Positions 18,002 through 25,975 of a stretch of DNA of 64,000 bases are shown one piece after another. The stretch comes from CBDDHT01 sp965227905 (GTDB taxonomy: Bacteria; Pseudomonadota; Alphaproteobacteria; Rhizobiales; Methyloligellaceae). Both the position numbers and the translations under genes were made by a program. Positions within the stretch are counted from its first letter, which is position 1. The number at the start of each line of letters is the position of its first letter. The stretch lies in contig OZ245780.1 in the NCBI GenBank assembly GCA_965227905.1, positions 5,146,001-5,210,000 on the forward strand. Reading direction: 5' to 3'. The notes beneath the pieces were generated by a model that was not told the origin of the DNA, did not search any database, and saw only the letters and a list, made by a program, of their open reading frames with translations.

Positions 18002-18587
18002 TACTGACAATAAAATTTCCCTCGCTCCTGCATCAGAACGTTTCGTCCTGCATTGGGGAGAGATGGGAACGCGCTGGGGGGTGAACCGCTCGATCGGTCA
18101 GATCCACGCCCTCCTCTACCTCTCCGAACGCCCACTGACGGCGGAGACGATTGCTGCAACCCTGGATATCGCGCGCTCGAACGTCTCGAACTCGATGCGG
18201 GATCTGGAAAGCTGGCAGCTGGTTCGGCGTGTCCATGTCCTCGGCGACCGGCGCGATCATTTCGAGGCGGAAACCGAGCTGTGGGAAATGCTGATGCGCA
18301 TTGCGGAAGGCCGCAAGACACGCGAGATCGATCCGACTCTCGATGTCATGCGAGCATGCGCTCGCGAAGCGAAAGAAGACGACCTGATCAGCCCCACAGC
18401 CCTAAAGCGCATCGCTGCGATGCTCAAATTTCTGGAAACCCTGGATACCTGGTATCGCCAGATGTCGCGCCTGCCCAAAGTCAAAGTCCGGGCACTCATC
18501 AAGATGGGTAGCGCTATCGCACGATTTGTGGGGACGCCGAAATCCAAAGGGGGAGTATCGGGAGCAACGAAGGAGGCAGGGGCTTGA
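17991..18587 (+). CDS. GbsR/MarR family transcriptional regulator
   Basis: The 198-residue regulator of the GbsR type has a winged-helix DNA-binding domain (about 30-95; ALLYLSERPLTAETIAATL then DIARSNVSNSMRDLESW) followed by a helical C-terminal dimerisation part. GbsR proteins sense choline or osmotic signals in Bacillus, but members next to other genes have other roles. It is the first gene of an operon with DUF4166 and TIGR01777 proteins. Its start codon is embedded in a perfect palindrome, so autoregulation is likely. Confidence 0.85.
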   Translation: MTEITDNKISLAPASERFVLHWGEMGTRWGVNRSIGQIHALLYLSERPLTAETIAATLDIARSNVSNSMRDLESWQLVRRVHVLGDRRDHFEAETELWEMLMRIAEGRKTREIDPTLDVMRACAREAKEDDLISPTALKRIAAMLKFLETLDTWYRQMSRLPKVKVRALIKMGSAIARFVGTPKSKGGVSGATKEAGA

Positions 18588-18606
18588 GCTTTTTTTTGCC
18601 CCAGAC

Positions 18607-18624
18607 TTTCTGTTTTGACAGAAA
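18607..18624. promoter_or_regulatory. Second TTTCTGT-N4-ACAGAAA operator copy
   Basis: TTTCTGT (18607-18613) and ACAGAAA (18618-18624) reproduce the operator at the regulator's start with the same 4-base spacer. The sequence after it (ATAACCGATAAAA) also resembles the first codons of the regulator gene, as if operator plus 5' codons had been duplicated. Confidence 0.55.
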
Positions 18625-18648
18625 TAACCGATAAAACGGACAAGAACA

Positions 18649-19341
18649 GTGAACGCTCAAAGAGCCAACCGACCGCACCAGGTAAGACAGACATACGGGA
18701 AGCATGCGCGGCCTGCTGCTCGAAAGGCCGATCTACCCGATCTGCGGTTTCAAGCGCTGGTTGGCACTGCTGGATGGCGAGAACTTCCACTTCCGATTCA
18801 ACGCCGCTTCTCGGAAAAACTCCAGCCCGGTGAGACCACCCTCTACCGTGGACAGGTCACCGATACGCAATACACACGCCTTGGATGGCTTCTGGCGCAA
18901 GCGGCACGCCTCATTGGCGGACCACTGCCGCTCACAAGGGACGCATCCGGGCCAGCCGTCGTGGCTGTGACCGAGGCACCGGACTGCGGCGGACAGACTT
19001 GGACCCGCATCTACGGCCGCCAGGGCCGTTTCCCCCAGGTCGTGCACTCCGCCAAACGTTTCTCCGGACCGACAGGCGTTGAGGAATATGTCGGCTATGG
19101 CGTCGGCATGGCGCTCGATGTCTCGGTCGAAGATCAAGCACTGGTTTTTCGAAGCCGCCACTACTTTCTGGAACTCTTCGGGCGGCGCCTGCGCCTCGCC
19201 CGCTTCCTCTCACCCGGCCTCATGACAATCACGCACCGTGAAGAAGGTCATGGTGTCTTCAGTTTCACACTGACACTCGATCATGGCCTTGCCGGACGCC
19301 TGCTTTGTCAGGTCGCCACTTTCAAGGAGATGAACGCATGA
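18649..19341 (+). CDS. DUF4166 domain protein
   Basis: About 230 residues from a GTG start. The core (about 32-225) fits the DUF4166 family: LPLPIQRRF near the start, YRGQV, a TWTRIYGR segment and a C-terminal beta-rich half (HREEGHGVFSFTLTLDHGLAGRLL). DUF4166 domains are often found fused to or next to SDR-type epimerases and may bind a hydrophobic or sugar-like ligand; the function is not established. The start is uncertain: no clear Shine-Dalgarno, and the first 30 residues are basic and low in conservation features. It ends with an ATGA overlap to the next gene, so the two products probably act together. Confidence 0.75.
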   Translation: MNAQRANRPHQVRQTYGKHARPAARKADLPDLRFQALVGTAGWRELPLPIQRRFSEKLQPGETTLYRGQVTDTQYTRLGWLLAQAARLIGGPLPLTRDASGPAVVAVTEAPDCGGQTWTRIYGRQGRFPQVVHSAKRFSGPTGVEEYVGYGVGMALDVSVEDQALVFRSRHYFLELFGRRLRLARFLSPGLMTITHREEGHGVFSFTLTLDHGLAGRLLCQVATFKEMNA

Positions 19342-20870
19342 CAGACCCTGTCCTATGGACGCTCGTCCTCCTGCAACTCGCGATGGGTGCTTTCGACATC
19401 CTGTATCATCATGAGTTTACGGAACGCCTCGCATGGCGCGCCTCCGCATCGAAGGAACTTGTCCTCCACGCGGCCCGAAACGGCCTCTACGCCGTCCTCT
19501 TTCTCATATTCGCCTGGACCGAACCGCACGGTTATTTTGCAATCGCAATAGCCATCGTTTTGGTCGCTGAAATTCTGATCACGCTATGGGATTTCGTCGA
19601 AGAAGACCTGTCGCGGCGCCTGCCGGCCACGGAGCGGGTGACGCATACACTTCTGGCTCTGAACTATGGGGCGATCCTGGCCTATGTCCTGCCTGTCCTG
19701 GCAGATTGGGCCTCTGATCCGTCCGCATTCACTCCGGTCTCGTACGGTCCTTCCAGCCTTGCGAGCATTCTTTTGACGGTGTCTGCGGCAGGCGTACTCC
19801 TCTTTGGCTTTCACGACATCATTGCCAGCCGGCGTGCCCGACTGTTGACGCCGCCACCTGCTGCCGGACTCGTCGATTGCCTTGAGCGCCGCTATCGCAT
19901 TGTCGTCATCGGCGGCACGGGTTTTATCGGCTCCCGGCTTTGCGATGCACTTGCGGCAGCAGGGCATGCGGTTATCGTGATCACACGCGATCCACACAGA
20001 GCGGCCCACCTGACCCCGCCCTTCGCAACAATGACCGATGTCGACCAGATTCCGAAACATCTCCGCATTGATGCTATCGTGAACCTCGCGGGCGAGCCCA
20101 TTGCAAACGGTCTTTGGACGAAATCCAAACGTCTGTCTGTGATCCGCTCGCGACTGGTCGCAAACCGGGATGCCGGACGCCTGCTTCGCCGCTTGGAAAA
20201 GAAACCCAGCGTCCTGATCGGCGCATCCGCTATCGGTTTCTATGGCCTTAGGGGCGATGAGACGCTTGGCGAGACGGACCCCGGGCGCGACTGCTTCTCC
20301 CATCGCATGACGGCAATTGTCGAGCGCGCCACGGACCGAGCGGGCGCTAACATTGCCCGCGTCGTGAAGCTGCGCATCGGGCTGGTCCTCGCGCACCAGG
20401 GCGGCCTTCTGGGAAATCTTCTGCCGGCGTTCGACTGGTGCGTCGGTGGCCCCATCGGCCATGGAAAACAATGGATGTCCTGGATCGAGCGCGACGATCT
20501 GGTGCGCCTCATTCTGCACGCGGTCGTGAATGAGGATCTGCGCGGACCGGTGAATGCCGTCGCTCCGACGCCGGTGCGAAACCGAGAATTCGCGCAAGAA
20601 CTTGGGCGGGCGCTAGGACGACCGGCACTGCTTCGTGTTCCTGCCTGGCCGCTTCGTGCCGCGCTCGGCGAAATGGCGCACGAGTTATTGCTGTCAGGCC
20701 AGCGGGTTCTACCAAATAAAGTGCTGGCGAGTGGTTTCCGCTTTGCACATGCCGATCTGCGGAGCGCGCTTCGTTATTGCCTCGGTTACGACCGTGTAAC
20801 ATCAAAGACGTGTGCGCCGCGCAAGGCCAAACATGCAAGTAGCGCAAAGCAATTGCCGCTGATGCACTGA
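19338..20870 (+). CDS. TIGR01777 family epimerase (SDR39U1 type) with N-terminal membrane domain
   Basis: The 510-residue protein starts at ATG 19338 (AAGGAG upstream, ATGA overlap). Residues 1-175 form an unusual membrane domain with about four helices. Residues from about 195 are an atypical short-chain dehydrogenase/epimerase: the NAD(P) motif GGTGFIGSRLCDAL (near 203-216), VNLAGEPI, GASAIGFYG and the family's C-terminal domain (VNAVAPTPVRNREFAQELGRALGRPA). SDR39U1-like proteins (YfcH, SulA-like) are nucleotide-sugar epimerase relatives of unknown substrate. Fusion to a membrane module and co-transcription with DUF4166 suggest a lipid- or membrane-linked substrate (inference). Confidence 0.85.
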   Translation: MTDPVLWTLVLLQLAMGAFDILYHHEFTERLAWRASASKELVLHAARNGLYAVLFLIFAWTEPHGYFAIAIAIVLVAEILITLWDFVEEDLSRRLPATERVTHTLLALNYGAILAYVLPVLADWASDPSAFTPVSYGPSSLASILLTVSAAGVLLFGFHDIIASRRARLLTPPPAAGLVDCLERRYRIVVIGGTGFIGSRLCDALAAAGHAVIVITRDPHRAAHLTPPFATMTDVDQIPKHLRIDAIVNLAGEPIANGLWTKSKRLSVIRSRLVANRDAGRLLRRLEKKPSVLIGASAIGFYGLRGDETLGETDPGRDCFSHRMTAIVERATDRAGANIARVVKLRIGLVLAHQGGLLGNLLPAFDWCVGGPIGHGKQWMSWIERDDLVRLILHAVVNEDLRGPVNAVAPTPVRNREFAQELGRALGRPALLRVPAWPLRAALGEMAHELLLSGQRVLPNKVLASGFRFAHADLRSALRYCLGYDRVTSKTCAPRKAKHASSAKQLPLMH

Positions 20871-20876
20871 AGAATC

Positions 20877-20909
20877 GAAGGCGGCCTTGTTCAATCTCCG
20901 GCCGCCTTC
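20877..20909. terminator. Strong hairpin between convergent operons
   Basis: GAAGGCGGCC (20877-20886) and GGCCGCCTTC (20900-20909) form a perfect 10-bp stem with a 13-base loop. It sits in the 51-base gap between the epimerase stop and the stop of the leftward HpaB-family gene, so it can act in both directions. Confidence 0.65.
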
Positions 20910-20921
20910 AGACACGACTTC

Positions 20922-22493
20922 CTATTCAGCCGCACGTGTAACCTTCAAAGGCTGCGGCTCTGTCGCCCCTGTGAGCTGCGGCGTCTCGGGAACCTGGCAG
21001 CCGACGGGACAGCAGCGACCGGGCTGCTTGTTGCGGCTCTCTTCACCATCGACATTCAAGACACCCCGGTCGAGCAGACGCTCGACCAGCTGGCGGCGCT
21101 CTTCCAACGGATAGTAGCGATAGATCTCCCGGCGCATCGCTTCAGGTGAACCACCGCCATGGAGCGTAATCATGGAGTACCAGCCTGCGGTATCGGATGC
21201 GGTGAGATCGTGCATGAGACGAGACACCTCGGCACGATGATCATGCGGAATATCCGGGCGGGTCTGCAACATGGCCATCATGTCACCACGGGTCTCGGGA
21301 TTATGGTCTTCGTCCGGTCCGGGAAGCGCGACAACAAGGCCGCCCGAAACATCGTGGGCCAGGCGATGCATGTCATAAATCTGTGTCGCCATCAGCAGCT
21401 TGCCGATATTGGCGAAGACGCCGTCTGGCTGATAGATGCCGGATGGGTCTTTGAAACCATAGACGGAGGCAGCAACGCCGCAGGCATAGAAACCTTCTAC
21501 GATCTTGATCAGCTCGACCAGATCGTTGCGCAGATGCGGGGCATCATTCGCATCCAGACCGTTGGCCTCAATCATCAGGATGCCGGCCCCGATCAGCAGA
21601 TCGCCGAATCCGGCCCGCGCAGCTACACAAGTCCGCCGATGGTGCGTCGCATAAGTACTCGTCAGGAATTGCGAGTATTGCCACTCGCCTGCCATGAAGA
21701 CCGTCTCCCATGGCACGAACACATCATCGAAGATACAGACAGCCGTTGACTGTCCATATTTGGCGCTGAATTTTGCGGCGTTCTCGCCAGGTCTGCCTGC
21801 CGGACGAGAGACGATGGTGACACCATCGGCATCGACAGGCACCGCACAGCAGACCGCGAAGTCCTTGTCCGCTTCGGTCATGTTCCGGCATGGCATCACA
21901 ATGAGGTCATGCATATAGGGCGCGCTGGTCACGATGGCTTTGGCACCGCGAATGACGATGCCGTCCGCGCGGCGCTCCTTGATATGCACATAGGAATCGG
22001 CATTGCCCTGTTGGTGCGGGCGCAAGGTGCGGTCGCCCTTACCGTCGGTCATGCAGATGCCGTGGGTCAGGTCTTCGTCCTGGGATTTATGCAGGTATGC
22101 AAGAAGGCGTTGGTGGTAGTCGGTCCCGTTATCCGCATCCATGGCATAGGTGGCTTGGTGCGTCGCAGCCAGCCCATCTGCGCTCAAGTATCGCTGGGCG
22201 CAGCCGACTTCCCTGCAAAGCAGGCGCACGGCCTCGGCCTTTTCGATCATATCCTGATGGGAGCGATCCATATGCAGCATGCGATTGACGGTATTTCCCG
22301 TCGCGCCCTCGCGAGCCTGCAGCAGGTGTGCGTAACGCTCTTCCTGCGCCATGTCGTAAGTCTTGGCGATGCCATTCACGCCAGGCGCCAGGAGCGGTTC
22401 ATCGACAACGCTTTCAATGGCGTCGCCATTGACGAACACGCGCGGTTTCAATGCGCGGAGTGTCTCTTTGTAGTGCTCACCGGACGTTAGCAT
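20922..22493 (-). CDS. HpaB family flavin monooxygenase / 4-hydroxybutyryl-CoA dehydratase-like protein
   Basis: The 523-residue protein has the acyl-CoA-dehydrogenase-like fold of the 4-hydroxyphenylacetate 3-hydroxylase family, whose members are FADH2-using monooxygenases or the [4Fe-4S] enzyme 4-hydroxybutyryl-CoA dehydratase. Segments IRGAKAIVTSAPY (181-193), NAAKFSAKYGQS (238-249), FDDVFVPWE (255-263) and HHRRTCVAARAGFGD (284-298) fit. Comparing from memory with the dehydratase, H285 and C98 match ligands, but the partners appear as Y102 and A292, so a dehydratase cluster is unlikely. An odd Cys-rich tail, CCPVGCQVP, lies near the end. ATG 22493 has GGGAG upstream. No flavin reductase partner is next to it. 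Substrate unknown. Confidence 0.75.
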   Translation of the reverse strand: MLTSGEHYKETLRALKPRVFVNGDAIESVVDEPLLAPGVNGIAKTYDMAQEERYAHLLQAREGATGNTVNRMLHMDRSHQDMIEKAEAVRLLCREVGCAQRYLSADGLAATHQATYAMDADNGTDYHQRLLAYLHKSQDEDLTHGICMTDGKGDRTLRPHQQGNADSYVHIKERRADGIVIRGAKAIVTSAPYMHDLIVMPCRNMTEADKDFAVCCAVPVDADGVTIVSRPAGRPGENAAKFSAKYGQSTAVCIFDDVFVPWETVFMAGEWQYSQFLTSTYATHHRRTCVAARAGFGDLLIGAGILMIEANGLDANDAPHLRNDLVELIKIVEGFYACGVAASVYGFKDPSGIYQPDGVFANIGKLLMATQIYDMHRLAHDVSGGLVVALPGPDEDHNPETRGDMMAMLQTRPDIPHDHRAEVSRLMHDLTASDTAGWYSMITLHGGGSPEAMRREIYRYYPLEERRQLVERLLDRGVLNVDGEESRNKQPGRCCPVGCQVPETPQLTGATEPQPLKVTRAAE

Positions 22494-22567
22494 GCGGCGT
22501 CTCCCAGTCGTTGGCTCGGCTCTGTTTAGATGAACCCAGAGCCAAAATGTTTGCGCATTTTTCCGCC

Positions 22568-22659
22568 GCCCTGGGCCCCGGGTCAAGCCCGGGGCGTAGC
22601 ACTGCTGGGACTAAGAGTACCCGCTACCGACGTCCCGGACTTGATCCGGAACCCAGGGC
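22568..22659. repeat. Imperfect inverted repeat, two 29-base arms (RPE/REP-like)
   Basis: The left arm (22568-22596) and the right arm (22631-22659) match at 24 of 29 positions when one is reversed. Each arm itself contains a small palindrome (CCCGGGTCAAGCCCGGG; CCGGACTTGATCCGG). The CCGG-x-TCAAG-x-CCGG core is of the kind dispersed in intergenic DNA of many Alphaproteobacteria. It fills most of the 188-base gap between two leftward genes and could be a mobile palindromic repeat or an mRNA processing element. Confidence 0.7.
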
Positions 22660-22681
22660 TGCGCATTCGATATCGCCGCGA

Positions 22682-23566
22682 TCAACCGGTCTGGCCAGCA
22701 ACCGCCTCAGCAAGATCAACAACGCGCTGCGCCTTTTCCACGATCGGGTAGTCGACAAAGTACCCATCGATCTGGATCGAGGCGGAACCGGCAGCCTCGG
22801 CCTCGGCAAAGCCGGCGATGATTTTGCGCGCCCAGGCGACTTCGTCATCGGTCGGTGTGAGAACACCATTGGCGATGGGCACTTGATCGGGATGGATACA
22901 GAGCTTGCCTTGAAATCCATATTGACGTGCGCGGCGGACCGAGCGCTCGAAGGCATCGTGTTCGCGAATGTGAATAAACACCGTATCGATCGGCGGTTCG
23001 ATCTCGTTCATGCGAGAGGCGAGGACGAGCTCTGCTTGCGCCGCCGCAATTTCTGTCTCATCCAACGTCCATTCCAAACCCAGATCCCGCGTGTAGTCCC
23101 CGGCACCAAAGGCGAGCCTCTTGAGGCGCCCGCCTGCAGCACAAATCTCGCGCGCGCCTGCGATGCCCTTGGCGGTCTCCAATATCGGCACGAGATCGAT
23201 CGATCCTACGGGACATCCGGTCTTGCGCTCCAAATTGGTCAACACCCAGTCGACGGCCTGAAGATCCGCGGCGCGCTCGACCTTGGGAAGAACGATCCCG
23301 TCCAGCCATGGACCGACGACAGCTTCCAGATCTCCGAAGCAAAACTCGGTATCCAGGCTGTTGACGCGAACATAACCGCGGCAGCTGCGGTCCTTTTTGA
23401 GGGCCTCGACGACAATCGGCCGCGAGGATGCTTTCTCCGCTACGGCCAGCGCATCCTCGAGATCGAGGATTGCAACATCGGCTCCGGCTTCGAAAACCTT
23501 TTCGACTTTTCGCGCGTGGTTTCCCGGCGCGAAGAGATACGTTCTGTTGGGTCCCATGGTCGCCAT
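22682..23566 (-). CDS. HpcH/HpaI aldolase - citrate lyase beta (CitE-like) family protein
   Basis: The 294-residue TIM-barrel lyase of the CitE-like group includes malyl-CoA lyases, beta-methylmalyl-CoA thioesterases and citramalyl-CoA lyase; these cleave 3-hydroxyacyl-CoA esters with Mg2+. Motifs are LFAPGN near the start, DVAILDLEDAL (30-40, metal and CoA loop), VRVN (66-69), LPKVE (94-98), ILETAKGI with the metal-binding Glu, and FGAGDYTRDLG with a metal Asp. KLCIHPDQV is the usual C-terminal signature. It lies 30 bases downstream of the aminotransferase gene in one operon, so it may cleave an acyl-CoA made from the transamination product (inference). Confidence 0.88.
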   Translation of the reverse strand: MATMGPNRTYLFAPGNHARKVEKVFEAGADVAILDLEDALAVAEKASSRPIVVEALKKDRSCRGYVRVNSLDTEFCFGDLEAVVGPWLDGIVLPKVERAADLQAVDWVLTNLERKTGCPVGSIDLVPILETAKGIAGAREICAAGGRLKRLAFGAGDYTRDLGLEWTLDETEIAAAQAELVLASRMNEIEPPIDTVFIHIREHDAFERSVRRARQYGFQGKLCIHPDQVPIANGVLTPTDDEVAWARKIIAGFAEAEAAGSASIQIDGYFVDYPIVEKAQRVVDLAEAVAGQTG

Positions 23567-23596
23567 GGCTAACGGAAGTCGCCAATCACGACAAGG

Positions 23597-24880
23597 TCAG
23601 CCTGCATCATTCAGATGTGCCGCAGTATAGGCAATCGCTTCGACCGTGTGTTCCAGGTCGCGGTCTTCCAGGGCCAGAGAGATATAAATTTTGCTGTCAG
23701 GCTTCAGAATACCCTGTTGCCGCAGCAGTGTGTTGAACCGCGCAGCGGTCCCGGCGTCTCCTTTGACGACACCGCGATAGTCTACAGTCGGCTCACTCGA
23801 GAATACGACATCGAACAAGACCGGATCGCCAACGATTTGGTGCGGCACGCCTGCATTCGAAAGATGATCGGCGAGCGCTTGCATGATTGTCTCGCCGTTC
23901 CTGCGGATCGTGTCATAGCTTCCGGGACGCCTGAGGATTTCCATCGTCTTCAACCCCGAAACCGCCGCTACCGGATTGCCGCTCAAGGTGCCGACCTGGT
24001 AGAGCGACGCTGCATGGCCAACCTCGCTCTTGTCGAAATGCGCCATGACATCGCTCTTGCCTGCGATCGCTGCAAGCGCAAATCCACCGCCAATGATCTT
24101 GCCGAGGGTGCAGACATCCGGGGTGACGCCGTAACGCTCCTGCGCGCCGCCATAAGCGAGACGGAAACCGGTAACAACTTCATCGAAAATGAGAACAATG
24201 CCCAGTTTCTCGGTCTCTTCACGCAGGGCTTCAAGGAATCCCGGTGCGGGCGGGATCAGCCGCTGAAGCGGTTCGACGATCACAGCCGCGAGTTGGTCCG
24301 CATACTCGTTGAGCATCTGCCGCGCGGCCGCAGCATCGTTAAAGGGCGCAATCAAGATGTTCTCACGCACACTCTCAGGGATGCCGGCGGAATCCGGCTC
24401 GGCATTCGGAAAATTCTGCAAAGTCTTCGGCGTGATACTCATCAGCGACTCCGCCGACATGCCGTGATAGCCGCCCTCGAACTTCAGGATCTTTTCACGG
24501 CCTGTATGTGCGCGGGCGAGCCGCATCGCATACATATCCGCCTCCGATCCGGTGGAGACGAAGCGCACATGATCGGCGCACGCGACGGCACTGCAGATCT
24601 CTTCCGCCAGTTCGATACCGCGCGCATTGTTGGCAAAGAACGTCATGCCCTTGCCGATCTGCTCTCTGGCTGCTTCCACCACTTCCGGGTGGCCATGTCC
24701 CAGGATCATCGGCCCGGAGCCGATCAGATAATCGACATACTCGTTGCCATCTTCATCCCAAACGCGCGCGCCTTTGCCTTCACGAATGACAATGCTCGGA
24801 TCGAAATTGCCAAAGCCGCCTGCAGGTAACACCTTCTTTGCCCGGCCAACCCAGTCCTGCTGCGAAATCCGCGTGTCCAT
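23597..24880 (-). CDS. Class III aminotransferase, glutamate-1-semialdehyde aminomutase-like
   Basis: The 427-residue PLP enzyme is of fold type I. The Schiff-base lysine is K261 (LGKIIGGGF), and D233 in FDEVVTGFR pairs with the pyridine nitrogen. VSTGSEADMYAMRLARAHTG (108-127) is the phosphate-binding region. It resembles HemL-type aminomutases, but this operon (with a CitE-like lyase and an HpaB-family oxygenase) and the RpiR regulator indicate a catabolic omega-transaminase, not tetrapyrrole synthesis. GGGAG lies eight bases before the ATG. It is divergent from the frameshifted RpiR gene. The amino donor cannot be told. Confidence 0.88.
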   Translation of the reverse strand: MDTRISQQDWVGRAKKVLPAGGFGNFDPSIVIREGKGARVWDEDGNEYVDYLIGSGPMILGHGHPEVVEAAREQIGKGMTFFANNARGIELAEEICSAVACADHVRFVSTGSEADMYAMRLARAHTGREKILKFEGGYHGMSAESLMSITPKTLQNFPNAEPDSAGIPESVRENILIAPFNDAAAARQMLNEYADQLAAVIVEPLQRLIPPAPGFLEALREETEKLGIVLIFDEVVTGFRLAYGGAQERYGVTPDVCTLGKIIGGGFALAAIAGKSDVMAHFDKSEVGHAASLYQVGTLSGNPVAAVSGLKTMEILRRPGSYDTIRRNGETIMQALADHLSNAGVPHQIVGDPVLFDVVFSSEPTVDYRGVVKGDAGTAARFNTLLRQQGILKPDSKIYISLALEDRDLEHTVEAIAYTAAHLNDAG

Positions 24881-25026
24881 TGCACTACTCCCCGGTTTTG
24901 CCCGCCCTCCTCGAAGGCCTGAGCAAACGAAACGCCTGGTTGAGCCGAAACGCCTTTCAAGAACGCCAAATCATTCGGCGAGATCGTCATGGACAAGGCT
25001 ATCGTACATTTGTACCATTATCAATT
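24881..25026. promoter_or_regulatory. Divergent promoter with GTACA-N2-TGTAC palindrome
   Basis: GTACATTTGTAC (25004-25015) is a palindrome (5-bp arms, TT centre), ending 11 bases before the RpiR start; TGTACAATTAC follows inside the gene. The region is AT-rich near the RpiR start. Probable operator of the RpiR regulator or of another factor; inferred from symmetry. Confidence 0.4.
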
Positions 25027-25934
25027 ATGAATGAACTATCTGTACAATTACCAAACTCACAATCGACAACAGATATCCTCGACCTCCTTGCCGAATGCCT
25101 GCCCACGCTGACGCCCGAAGTCCGCAAGGCTGCATCCTACATCCTGGATAATCCAAATAGCATCGGCATCAGTTCAGTTCGGGAAATCGCCGACGCCGCC
25201 GACGTGAAACCGAACACGCTTGTACGCATGGCTCGTGTCTTGGGTTTCGAAGGCTATGAGGACATGCGGCGGCCGTTCCGCGAAGAGATTCGCCATGGGC
25301 GCGAGAACTTCCCCGACAGGGCGCGCTGGCTGCAGTCGCTTGCGAAAGGCGGCAGGCTAGATGCCCTCTATGCCGAGACGGCAGAAGCTTCAATGCGCAA
25401 TATTGAAGGGCTTTATTCGACGACCAATTCTGCTGCCCTGAAAGCAGCGGCATCGGAAATTCATGGCGCAAACACGACTTATGTTTTGGGCGTTGGAATC
25501 GCCAGCGGGCCGGCACGCACCTTTGCCTATCTCGCGGAAATGGCCGTGGGAACCGTTAGGCGATCCCTCACGAAGGATCGCTACCCGTTGACGGGCTCGT
25601 CCGTGCATCAAAAGGTGATGTCCTCGTCGCAGTCACATTCAAACCCTATCGCCGGGAGGTTGTTGAAGCCGTTCAAGCAGCACACGGCCAAGGGTTGTCG
25701 GTGATCGGCATATCGGACAGCCTGGCCTCGCCCATCCTGCAAGGCGCAAAGCACCGTTTCGTCATTCCCGTGAATACCCCTCAATTTTTCACTTCGACCG
25801 TTGCTCTTTCAGCACTGCTGGAAACGCTTATGGCATTCGTCGTTGCAGGCGCGGACCCAAATGTTGTCGCCAGTATCGAGAGGTTTCACGAGCGGCGACG
25901 GACATTGGGAATTTATTGCGATGAAGAAAGCTGA
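25027..25934 (+). pseudogene. MurR/RpiR family regulator, broken by one-base frameshift
   Basis: The first frame (from ATG 25027) encodes an RpiR HTH (about 1-100, with NTLVRMARVLGFEGYEDMRR) and the first half of a SIS domain, up to AYLAEMAVGTVR. After position 25560 the frame reads nonsense to a stop at 25704. Shifting by one base from about 25561 restores a normal SIS sequence (IPHEGSLPVDGLVRASKGD, VLVAVTFKPYRREVVEAV) continuing to the stop at 25932-25934 with no other lesion. The simplest reading is loss of one G from AGGGCG. The full protein would be about 302 residues, the family norm. A recent mutation or a sequencing error would look the same; the clean second half favours either over an old pseudogene. 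Confidence 0.8.
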
Positions 25935-25975
25935 ACGGCCTGTCTCATCCCGCTTTCCCGGAGGATTGGAATTCC

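Noticed and set aside
19584..20597. 337-codon open frame on the - strand
   Set aside because: Opposite the epimerase gene with clear NAD-binding motifs; no signals of its own.
20922..22493. Naming the HpaB-family protein 4-hydroxybutyryl-CoA dehydratase (abfD)
   Set aside because: Two of the cluster ligands appear to be Tyr and Ala, so the assignment is not supported.
23615..24829. 404-codon open frame on the + strand
   Set aside because: Shadow of the class III aminotransferase, whose PLP motifs are intact.
23597..24880. Naming the aminotransferase hemL
   Set aside because: Catabolic neighbours and RpiR control do not fit tetrapyrrole synthesis; similarity is only at family level.
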